A DNA stretch of 23,650 nt from a virus. The translations under genes were made by a program, and so were the position numbers. Where the stretch lies: IMG/VR virus record IMGVR_UViG_3300015245_000079, positions 1 through 23,650 of that record; one strand, given 5' to 3'. Of the stretch, positions 12,141 through 19,033 are shown piece after piece. A model generated the notes under the pieces. The model did not search any database. It saw nothing but the letters and a program-made list of their open reading frames with translations, and had not been told where the DNA came from. Positions within the stretch are counted from its first letter, which is position 1. Each line of letters starts with the position of its first letter.

Positions 12141-15100
12141 GCTTTTTTTTCCATAAGCCTAAAGCCCCACAAAAGCCCGCTGATAAGTTTTCACAGCGTG
12201 GCCCTACCCCCCTTAGGGGTAACAAGCAGCAGGCGCTTACGCTGACCCGTTTAGGGTGTGCCGCGTGCCCCCTGAATAAAGCTGATGTCATGTCGCCGAA
12301 AATGGCGCCTACGCTGGCTGCACATACTGAAATTTATTTCCTGGCTGAAGCACCAGGGAGGGATGAAGATGAGAACACTGGCAGACCTCTTACTGGCCCT
12401 TCAGGCAGCCTTCTACGTGAGTGTATTCCTGGTGGTGACGACAGCTACTGCTCTTTTGATAATACTGTTAGAGATCGCCCTCCAAAGAATCGCACGCCGA
12501 CGTGGCAAGAATTGGAATGTTGCCGGGGGCACGTCACCAAAAGCATCGAAAAAGCCAAGCCAAAGCTGATCGTTGGCCTAGGGGCCGTACCGCTGCAATG
12601 GATGCTAAATTCAACTGACCTGCAAGGCATGCGGGGGCGCATCTTTGCGGTTAAGGTAGGTCAGCACACCTGTCATTTCCTCCCTACTTACCACCCCTCA
12701 TTCATACTGAGGGTAGCCTATGACAAAAGAAAACCCCTCATGTCCAATTTTGGACACTGCTTCAGGATGGACATCCAAAGGGCATTCAATGCCTTGGGTT
12801 ATCTGAAACAACCCCACATAGATTCTGAAGAAGAAATCAAAGCCGGCATCCAGTGCTTTGACGGCAGTGCTGAGGATCAGTACCTTACCATTCTGTTCCT
12901 GCTCAATAAAGCCAAAAAAGCTCCAATCAAATCAGTTGACCTTGAGACCAAATGGCTGCGCCCCTACAAAACCGGTGCGGCCATCATGACGGTAGCGATC
13001 AGCTTTGAGGATACTAATTTTTCATTTGCACTAGACCACCCTAAATCAGGATGGTCCAAAGCCAAACGTATTGGCATCCTCAACCTGCTCTATGAGCTAC
13101 TAAGGGACGACACAGTCAAGATCGCGCATAATTGTTTTGCTGGTGAAACTGAGATTATCACGTCTAAAGGTCTAAAGTCCTTACACTCACTTGTAGGTCA
13201 AGCAATAACCGTGTGGACAGAAAATGGCTGGATGCCTGCCAAAGTAGGAAATTTTGGTAAACAGACTTTGCAGGAACTGACGGTAGTACCTTATAATAGG
13301 AGCAGGAGCAGTATACAGCATAAGATGTATGTAACTGCCAATCATAACTGGGTGGTTGAACGACAGATTTGGAGAAAAAATCGAGGATATGATTGGGAAC
13401 GTCTGCCAAATTTTATCAAGACGTCAGAGTTAAGACTAAAGGATAAAATAATAGCAACAGTACCTAATAGCAGAACATCTGACACATACAGCAACGCCTT
13501 CATTCATGGGCTGATATTCGCTGATGGCAGTCTAATAAAAAGAAAGGCAAAAGCTGGGTACTATCCACACAATATCAGACTTTGCGGTTGGAAAAAGAAG
13601 TTTGCCGACAGATTTGAGAAGGTAACTTACCCTAAATTTGCAAACGGCGATGCAGTATGCAATTGGTACGTCAGTAATACAAATCTGAAAGATTTGCCGC
13701 CAGTAGGGGCGTCATCAAATTATATTCAGGATTTTATAGAAGGATGGCAATTATTAGATGGTACATCTGGTGCTGATGGCAGCTGGGGGCCTGGGCCAAA
13801 GACTAGAATAGTGACAACAACCAGGGTAGATGCAGCCAAATGGTTGATGCGGTACGCCCCCCTTGCTGGCTGGTTTGTAACAGGCTTTGTGCATAAACGA
13901 GGCAAAAATTTTAGTGGCCATACTATTAGTATGTGGAATGTTACTATTTCAAAAGATGAAAAAATGGCGTGGTCTGTTAGGAAGGTAAGCAATTCATCAC
14001 GCAGAGAAAATGTTTTCTGTGCTGTCGTTCCTGATGCCAAATGTTTTACATTAGGAAATGGGATATACACTGGAAATTGTCCTTTCGAATTGGAATGGTT
14101 CATTTGGCTGCTGGGCAAGAACGTGGTCAATCACGTGGCCTGGGAATGCACACAGATGCAGGCCCATTTCATTGATGAGAGGCGTGGCAAAGGCCGTGAT
14201 GACAGTGACAGGCGCGCGGTCTACCAATCACTAGATTTCCTGTGCAAGCAGCACTTTGGCACCTCATACAAGCCGCTGTTCAAGCTCAATAAAAAGGATA
14301 TGTCTAAGTCGGACCTGGGTGAAACCCTGATCTATAACGGGGTTGATACCAAATATACCCTGAGGCTTTGGCATAAGCAGGACAAGCTGCTCAAACAGAT
14401 GGGGTTGCATACAGCCTACTTAGATTCACTGCCGAGGCAGGCATCAGTAGCTCTGATGCAGTATATTGGCATTGGCGTTGACCAGAAAGAGGTGAAACGG
14501 ATTCAGGGATTGCTTGATGGTGAAATCAAAGCCATTGAAGCGCAGATCGCTGACCTGAAAGTGGTCAAGGCTTACGTCAAGCATAACCGTGAGTTCAACC
14601 CCGCAGGCCAGGATGCAATTGTACTATTCAGGGATTACCTGAAACGGCCAGAGGTCTCAATAAAAGAGGAAAACGGCACCCGCTACTCAGTTGACAAGAA
14701 CGTACTGGATAAAATTGATCACCCCCTGGCTGGCCTGATTTTGCAACTCAGAAATAAAAGCGTCCTCAAGCATACCTTCGTTGATCCGCTAGAAGCAGGT
14801 GTGGGTGAATGCCTTCACCCTGACGGCAAGATACATCAAAATCTAAACACCACATTCACAGAAACTGGAAGAACTAGTGCTGATGAGATAAATATGCAGA
14901 ACTACCCCCAGCGCAAGGACAGCTGGGTACGCAAGCAGATAGAGGCAGGCAAAGGCCACGTATTGCTGGCCTTTGACTATGGCCAGATTGAAGCATGCGG
15001 CGCGGCAGTGGTCTCAAATGACAAAGTGCTTGTTGAAGCCTTATGGCAGGATTACGATATCCATATGGATTGGGCAATTAAAATAGCTGACAGGTGCCCT

Positions 15101-15694
15101 GAAATTGTTGGTGGGTCAATGAAGGACCCCAAAGTAGCCAAAGCTTTCAGATCGAGAATTAAGAATAAACTTATCTTCCCGTCTATATATGGTGCGCAGG
15201 CTAAATCAGTAGCTGGCTATCTTGGTATAGAAGAATACATAGGTGAAGAGATAATGGATCTTTTCTGGCAGTCCTTTCACGGCCTCAAGGCGTGGCAGGA
15301 TCGGCTGATGAAAGGCTACTACGAGAACGGTTATGTTGCCAGCCTTGTGGGGCGCAGGCGTAATTACCCACTGCGACGCGAGCAGGCTATCAACCATCCT
15401 ATTCAATGCTGGGCAGCTGAGATAATCTGCGATGCAATGTGCCGACTATCACATCACGCGGTGACAACCGGTGAGTGGCACATTCACCCCGTCCTTAACA
15501 TTCATGATGACTTAACCGTGATTGTTCCTGATGATGACAAAATGCTAGAGCGAGCCATTGAAGTTATTTACCGAGCCATGTTGAGCCCGCCGTATAAGAT
15601 CAACGTGCCGCTTTCAGTTGAATGCTCAATCGGCAAAAACTGGTATGAGATGAATTCAATTGGGAAATTCTGGTCGCACCGTGATCTTAAATAA
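12137..15694 (+). CDS. polA: uracil-DNA glycosylase-DNA polymerase I fusion with intein
   Basis: A 1185-residue precursor. Residues about 1-220 form a family 4-like uracil-DNA glycosylase (AEAPGRDEDENTGRPLTGPS, YHPSFILR). Residues about 255 on form a 3'-5' exonuclease with DLET (motif I), HN|CPFE (motif II, split by an intein) and YNGVD (motif III). The C-terminal half is a family A polymerase: motif A D947YGQIEAC, motif B region RIKNKLIFPSIYG, motif C H1123DD. Removing the 315-residue intein leaves 870 residues. The start is TTG 12137, overlapping the DnaA-like stop; no in-frame ATG precedes the first Cys pair. A similar UDG-polymerase fusion is known in phage SPO1. Eight T residues directly after the start are odd. 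The glycosylase has lost one usual iron-sulfur cysteine. Confidence 0.92.
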   Translation: MSFFFHKPKAPQKPADKFSQRGPTPLRGNKQQALTLTRLGCAACPLNKADVMSPKMAPTLAAHTEIYFLAEAPGRDEDENTGRPLTGPSGSLLRECIPGGDDSYCSFDNTVRDRPPKNRTPTWQELECCRGHVTKSIEKAKPKLIVGLGAVPLQWMLNSTDLQGMRGRIFAVKVGQHTCHFLPTYHPSFILRVAYDKRKPLMSNFGHCFRMDIQRAFNALGYLKQPHIDSEEEIKAGIQCFDGSAEDQYLTILFLLNKAKKAPIKSVDLETKWLRPYKTGAAIMTVAISFEDTNFSFALDHPKSGWSKAKRIGILNLLYELLRDDTVKIAHNCFAGETEIITSKGLKSLHSLVGQAITVWTENGWMPAKVGNFGKQTLQELTVVPYNRSRSSIQHKMYVTANHNWVVERQIWRKNRGYDWERLPNFIKTSELRLKDKIIATVPNSRTSDTYSNAFIHGLIFADGSLIKRKAKAGYYPHNIRLCGWKKKFADRFEKVTYPKFANGDAVCNWYVSNTNLKDLPPVGASSNYIQDFIEGWQLLDGTSGADGSWGPGPKTRIVTTTRVDAAKWLMRYAPLAGWFVTGFVHKRGKNFSGHTISMWNVTISKDEKMAWSVRKVSNSSRRENVFCAVVPDAKCFTLGNGIYTGNCPFELEWFIWLLGKNVVNHVAWECTQMQAHFIDERRGKGRDDSDRRAVYQSLDFLCKQHFGTSYKPLFKLNKKDMSKSDLGETLIYNGVDTKYTLRLWHKQDKLLKQMGLHTAYLDSLPRQASVALMQYIGIGVDQKEVKRIQGLLDGEIKAIEAQIADLKVVKAYVKHNREFNPAGQDAIVLFRDYLKRPEVSIKEENGTRYSVDKNVLDKIDHPLAGLILQLRNKSVLKHTFVDPLEAGVGECLHPDGKIHQNLNTTFTETGRTSADEINMQNYPQRKDSWVRKQIEAGKGHVLLAFDYGQIEACGAAVVSNDKVLVEALWQDYDIHMDWAIKIADRCPEIVGGSMKDPKVAKAFRSRIKNKLIFPSIYGAQAKSVAGYLGIEEYIGEEIMDLFWQSFHGLKAWQDRLMKGYYENGYVASLVGRRRNYPLRREQAINHPIQCWAAEIICDAMCRLSHHAVTTGEWHIHPVLNIHDDLTVIVPDDDKMLERAIEVIYRAMLSPPYKINVPLSVECSIGKNWYEMNSIGKFWSHRDLK
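13133..14077 (+). mobile_element. LAGLIDADG intein in exonuclease motif II
   Basis: An in-frame 315-residue insertion. It begins with the catalytic Cys in CFAGETEIITSKGLKSL (block A), contains block B TANHNW with the T-x2-H motif, and ends VPDAKCFTLGNGIYTGN followed by Cys+1. The penultimate residue is Gly where His is usual, a variant seen in other phage inteins. The middle has two LAGLIDADG-like motifs, HGLIFADGS and FIEGWQLLDGTS, so it is or was a homing endonuclease. The nucleotide composition is visibly more A/T-rich than the flanking exteins, consistent with separate origin. Precise excision rebuilds IAHN-CPFELEW, a standard exonuclease motif II. Confidence 0.9.
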
Positions 15695-15705
15695 AGGAGT
15701 CATTT

Positions 15706-15915
15706 ATGGGGGTTAGAGGAGATATGGCAGCCATGTTGCAAAGCAAGTTTGGCCTCACGCCCAACTCAGCTCGTGAGATTTTAACCGCCATTTTTGAAGA
15801 TGCAAAGGACCCAAATTATGCCTATGCCTTTCACAGGTGGTGTGGTGAAGGTGAAGAAAATGACAATATGTCCGATTACTGGGAAACCATAGATTTTCTA
15901 AAAGAAATCGTATGA
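15706..15915 (+). CDS. small hypothetical protein
   Basis: A 69-residue acidic, helical protein: MGVRGDMAAMLQSKFGLTPN, then SAREILTAIFEDAK, then an acidic GEGEENDN loop and a final ETIDFLKEIV helix. AAAGGAGT at about 15693-15700 gives a strong ribosome site, so initiation here seems independent of the polymerase. The stop overlaps the clamp loader start as ATGA, coupling the two. No family recognised; a small clamp-loader partner is a possibility only by position. Confidence 0.6.
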   Translation: MGVRGDMAAMLQSKFGLTPNSAREILTAIFEDAKDPNYAYAFHRWCGEGEENDNMSDYWETIDFLKEIV

Positions 15916-16862
15916 CTTCATTCCATACCACTTACAGGCCGCTTACTTGGGCTGATGTCCTAGGTCAAGACGCAGCCGTCAAGAGCCTCAAGGCTGCCGC
16001 CAAGAACAAGCGGCAGCACGCCTATATATTCACAGGCCCATCAGGCTGTGGCAAGACAACCTTGGCCAGGATCATGGCCAAGCAATTAGCTGGTACCGGT
16101 GCCTCGGACCTGAATATTGAGGAGATACCAGCTGCCGACCACACTGGCGTTGATGACATGCGGCGCATAGTCAATAGCGCCCTGTACCGAGCTATGGGGG
16201 TAAGCGCAGTCAAAGCTTTTATAATCGATGAGGCGCATCGTTTGAGTTCAGCGGCGTTCGATGTGCTGCTCAAGCCGATTGAGGAGCCGCCTGAGCATGC
16301 CTACTGGTTCTTTTGCTCAACCAACCCTGGTAAGATACCAAAGACAATACAGACCAGGTGTGTGAAATTTGACCTAAAGCCAGTAGCTGAAGAACTACTC
16401 CTTGAACTGCTAGTGAAGGTAGCCGATGCTGAAAAATTGGATCTTGCTGATGATGTGCTGGAGGCTGTTGCGGAGGGAGCAGGAGGGTCGCCTAGACAAG
16501 CTCTCGTGTTTCTTGAGGCAGTTGCGTACTGTGAGAGCGCTGCGGAAGCACGCACTGTCATGCGCTCGGCGGGGCAGCAAAAAGAAGCCATTGACCTGGC
16601 GCGCTTCTTGATGAAGCCTCAAGGGCGCTCCTGGGCTGAAGCAATCAAACTGGTGAAATCCCTGGAAGGTGTTGACGCTGAGAGCATAAGGATCACTTTG
16701 GTGAACTATCTATCAGCCGTCTTGATGAACATCAAAAGTGAGAAACAGGCTCTGCCGGTCCTGAGACTGCTCTCTTGTTTTGATACCTCGTATATCAGCA
16801 CGGACCGCATGGCCCCTCTTTTGAACTCACTGGGACTGGCGTTAGGACTAGATCAACAATGA
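15912..16862 (+). CDS. DnaX-like clamp loader ATPase
   Basis: A 316-residue AAA+ protein of the clamp-loader family. Walker A is G42PSGCGK48TT; Walker B is IID106EAH; sensor 1 is FFCSTN followed by the arginine-finger segment PKTIQTRC (SRC in DnaX). The N-terminal YRPLTWADVLGQ is the classic DnaX/RFC opening. A sensor 2-like GGSPRQALVFLE follows. The zinc-binding cysteine module of bacterial DnaX is absent. The C-terminal helical part should form the pentamer collar. No separate delta-type subunit is obvious nearby, so the complex may be a homopentamer, use the small neighbours, or borrow host subunits. Confidence 0.88.
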   Translation: MTSFHTTYRPLTWADVLGQDAAVKSLKAAAKNKRQHAYIFTGPSGCGKTTLARIMAKQLAGTGASDLNIEEIPAADHTGVDDMRRIVNSALYRAMGVSAVKAFIIDEAHRLSSAAFDVLLKPIEEPPEHAYWFFCSTNPGKIPKTIQTRCVKFDLKPVAEELLLELLVKVADAEKLDLADDVLEAVAEGAGGSPRQALVFLEAVAYCESAAEARTVMRSAGQQKEAIDLARFLMKPQGRSWAEAIKLVKSLEGVDAESIRITLVNYLSAVLMNIKSEKQALPVLRLLSCFDTSYISTDRMAPLLNSLGLALGLDQQ

Positions 16863-17335
16863 TTGACATCGAAGAGTTTCGATCATACCTGCTGATCAAC
16901 AAAAACTCACTTGATGACGAGGTATCACGCCAACCTTCACTCTTTGAAAAGGTTGGTGATGCCTATACCGAGGCGGCAGCTGAGCGTGATGCCCTCAAAG
17001 AGGCGCTGGCTACAGTTGATGCGCGCTTGGACATAGCAGTTAGGAAAGCCTCAGAAAAGATCACCGAAGCCGCCGTCAAAAGCCAAATACAGTTGCATAA
17101 GGACCACCTTGGTGCCTTCAAGGCTTACTTGGCAGCCAAGGAGCAGACTGATAAGTTGGGTGTGTTGAAGGACAGCTTTCATATGCGCTCGCAGATGTTG
17201 AAAGAGCTTAGCGGGCTCTATATCTCAAATTATTTTGAGGCAAGCTCTAGCCGGGGGAATGCCCGGACGGACAAAGCCGTATATGAGAGACAAAGAGCAC
17301 GTCTGGCTGAAGGTCGCAAGGAACGTAATGACTAA
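16859..17335 (+). CDS. coiled-coil phage protein between clamp loader and SSB
   Basis: A 158-residue soluble protein with a long alpha-helical, charged middle (AYTEAAAERDALKEALATVD, then KASEKITEAAVKSQIQLHKD) and a conserved-looking RSQMLKELSGLYISNYF motif near residue 120. The C-terminus is basic (RQRARLAEGRKER). This pattern recurs in phage replication clusters next to SSB and recombinase genes. By position it could serve as a recombination mediator of the UvsY kind or as a clamp-loader accessory; the sequence does not decide. Starts by ATGA overlap with the clamp loader. Confidence 0.7.
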   Translation: MIDIEEFRSYLLINKNSLDDEVSRQPSLFEKVGDAYTEAAAERDALKEALATVDARLDIAVRKASEKITEAAVKSQIQLHKDHLGAFKAYLAAKEQTDKLGVLKDSFHMRSQMLKELSGLYISNYFEASSSRGNARTDKAVYERQRARLAEGRKERND

Positions 17336-17489
17336 CGACGGCAATGGGATCTTGCTGATCATAGTTGTCTCATTGGCGTTGTGGTTGACGTCTAAGGCTA
17401 TCTTTGCGGCCTACTTCAAGGCGCGTGAGGATTACTGGCTCAGATTCTACAGAAAGGTCAAAGGGTTCAAAGATGGCGAAAAACACTAG
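17328..17489 (+). CDS. small single-pass membrane protein
   Basis: A 53-residue protein with ATG 17328 preceded by AAGGA five bases upstream and overlapping the previous stop by 8 bases. A hydrophobic helix GILLIIVVSLALWLTS covers about residues 7-22, followed by a long amphipathic, basic tail (AREDYWLRFYRKVKGFKDG). An N-out/C-in single span is suggested by the positive-inside rule. It is embedded between replication genes and overlaps the SSB start by 17 bases. Function unknown. Confidence 0.55.
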   Translation: MTNDGNGILLIIVVSLALWLTSKAIFAAYFKAREDYWLRFYRKVKGFKDGEKH

Positions 17490-18507
17490 AAGTTTCAAGT
17501 ATCAGCGCAGGTCAACCGATGACGTGAAGGAACGGGCTAACGCCAAAGGGGGAAATTTTGACACCTTCGTCAAGCCGCAATTCAAGCGCTACAAGATAAA
17601 AGAGGGCAAGAATCTGATCCGTATTTTGCCCCCTACCTGGGACAAAGCCAAGCACTACGGTTACGATATTCATGTCAATTACAGCATTGGCATAGACAAT
17701 CAGTCCTACCTCAGCCTGAGTGAGATGAAAGGCGAGAAAGACCCGCTTGAGGAGGCGCGGCGTGAGGCCCAGCGTGACGGCGATGAAAAGCTGGCCAAAG
17801 CATTGCGCCCGCAGCGGCGTATCCTTATGTGGATCATTGATCGCCTTGACGAGGATGAAGGCCCCCAGCTGATGGACGCGCCGTTCACCCTGGATAAGTC
17901 CATCGCCAATATCTCATTGGATGAGGACACCAAGGACGTAATTTACATTGATGACCCTGAAGAGGGGTGTGATCTAAGGTTCTACCGTGAGGGTACCGGG
18001 CTGACCACCAAATATGACGCATCACGGATGAAACTGCTGAAGACAGCACCCATCAGTGAGGATGAAAAACAGCAGCAGGAATGGCTTGACTACATCACTG
18101 AAAATCCAGTGCCTGACTGCCTGCAATTCTATGACTATGATCACATCAGCTCGACATTCAGTGGGGTAGCAGGGCGCCGCGATGAAGATGAGGACGCAGA
18201 TGAAAAGCCTCAGCGTCGCAAACCAAGCAATGAGGACGATGATGAGCCGAGGCCACGTAATCGACGGGCCGAGGCTGAAGATGAAGATGAAAAGCCGCGC
18301 AGCCGCAGCAGGCTGAAGGATGATGAATCTGACGAGGATGAAGATGAGCACCCTACGCCCCGACGTGGCGCAACTTCGCGGGCCAGTAAGGATGATGATG
18401 ACGAGCCTGCTGAGGATGCCAAGCAAAAAGGCGGTAGCATTCGTGAACGCATTGCAGCCCGCAACCGGGCCAGCGTGAAAGTCGATGATGACGAAGAGGA
18501 TGACTAG
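17473..18507 (+). CDS. ssb: gp32-like single-stranded DNA-binding protein
   Basis: A 344-residue protein with the outline of T4 gp32-type SSBs: a basic N-terminus (KNTRSFKYQRRSTDDV), an OB-fold core opening with YKIKEGKNLIRILPP and continuing through RRILMWIIDRLDEDEGPQLM, and a very long Asp/Glu-rich C-terminal tail from about residue 235 containing scattered Arg/Lys repeats (EDEDEKPRSRSR). The acidic tail normally recruits other replication and recombination proteins. ATG 17473 is used; the frame is open to 17404. The usual zinc-ribbon cysteines seem lost in the NQSYLSLSEMKGEKDPLEEA segment. It should coat ssDNA for the recombinase and polymerase in this cluster. Confidence 0.8.
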   Translation: MAKNTRSFKYQRRSTDDVKERANAKGGNFDTFVKPQFKRYKIKEGKNLIRILPPTWDKAKHYGYDIHVNYSIGIDNQSYLSLSEMKGEKDPLEEARREAQRDGDEKLAKALRPQRRILMWIIDRLDEDEGPQLMDAPFTLDKSIANISLDEDTKDVIYIDDPEEGCDLRFYREGTGLTTKYDASRMKLLKTAPISEDEKQQQEWLDYITENPVPDCLQFYDYDHISSTFSGVAGRRDEDEDADEKPQRRKPSNEDDDEPRPRNRRAEAEDEDEKPRSRSRLKDDESDEDEDEHPTPRRGATSRASKDDDDEPAEDAKQKGGSIRERIAARNRASVKVDDDEEDD

Positions 18508-18521
18508 ACAGGAGGAATGAG

Positions 18522-18674
18522 ATTCTCCGCCGTGGTGAAATAGACTCCATACGTTTAGATAGACGATCATGGGGTGAAATTCTAAATGATGAAATACCTG
18601 AAAAGCGATGGGCAAAGGAGAAACAGGATGCCATTAGCAAAAGTAGGAGAATTAGAGCCAGACTTAGAACTTAA
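18522..18674 (+). other. possible ATT-initiated small ORF
   Basis: The 120-base gap after the SSB gene holds an open frame without ATG, GTG or TTG. A perfect AGGAGG at 18510-18515 lies six bases before ATT 18522; the frame then encodes 50 residues, ILRRGEIDSIRLDRRSWGEI and a strongly basic tail, ending at TAA 18672-18674. The same AGGAGG is only one base from ATG 18517, which would give just eight codons. Either the ATT frame is real, the site serves a leader peptide, or the gap is decayed coding sequence. Confidence 0.25.
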
Positions 18675-18804
18675 TCTGCGACGCTGGTGCATTGAAGAAG
18701 CGCACTCTGCGTGCAAAGAAAACGGTGATTTTGAAAATTCAATATCCTACGCTCAAGACGTTTATGACTGGATTAAGAGTGGAAAGGTGCCTGCCGATGA
18801 GTAA
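18628..18804 (+). CDS. small acidic hypothetical protein
   Basis: A 58-residue protein, MPLAKVGELEPDLELNLRRW onward, all helical and acidic with two cysteines, ending DVYDWIKSGKVPADE. ATG 18628 is chosen because AAAGGAG ends seven bases upstream; ATG 18586 would add 14 residues without a good ribosome site. Its stop overlaps the next gene by 8 bases. No family recognised. Confidence 0.55.
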   Translation: MPLAKVGELEPDLELNLRRWCIEEAHSACKENGDFENSISYAQDVYDWIKSGKVPADE

Positions 18805-19033
18805 ATACCGCAAAAAGCCAGTCGTCATCGACGCCGTTCAGTGGAATAGTTACGGTGATGCACCCATCTGGGCTCAGCCACACCTCACTGAACACCCCGA
18901 TTGCTGCTCCATTGAAACCCTGGAGGGCACCATGCGATGCAACCCAACTGACTGGATTCTAAAGGGGGTAAATGGAGAGATTTATCCGTGCAAACACGAA
19001 ATTTTCATCAAAACCTATGAGCCAGCTAACTAA
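18797..19033 (+). CDS. conserved phage/prophage hypothetical protein (KYRKKPVVI family)
   Basis: A 78-residue protein with the recognisable pattern of a widespread phage and prophage family: KYRKKPVVIDAVQWN at the N-terminus, IETLEGTMRCNPTDWILKGV in the middle and GEIYPCKHEIFIKTYEP at the end. It is a small beta-rich cytoplasmic fold; the role of the family is unknown as far as I can say. The stop shares one base with the recombinase start (TAATG). Confidence 0.75.
   Translation: MSKYRKKPVVIDAVQWNSYGDAPIWAQPHLTEHPDCCSIETLEGTMRCNPTDWILKGVNGEIYPCKHEIFIKTYEPAN

Noticed and set aside
12131-12150. Rho-independent terminator before the polymerase
   Set aside because: The stem is at most five pairs with one wobble and overlaps coding sequence on both sides; termination here would cut off the polymerase, so it is kept only as a low-interest note.
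13726-14130. 134-codon minus-strand frame opposite the intein
   Set aside because: Crosses the intein-extein border, lacks a ribosome site and shows no domain; the + strand intein motifs explain the region.
11832-15694. Replication origin with a DnaA-box cluster near the DnaA-like gene
   Set aside because: I looked for repeated TTATCCACA-like sites and AT-rich iterons and saw no cluster; a lone ATCCACAC-like match within the intein is not enough.
18022-18615. 197-codon hydrophobic frame on the minus strand opposite the SSB gene
   Set aside because: Antisense of the acidic tail (Asp codons read back as Ile/Val), with no ribosome site and no neighbours on that strand.
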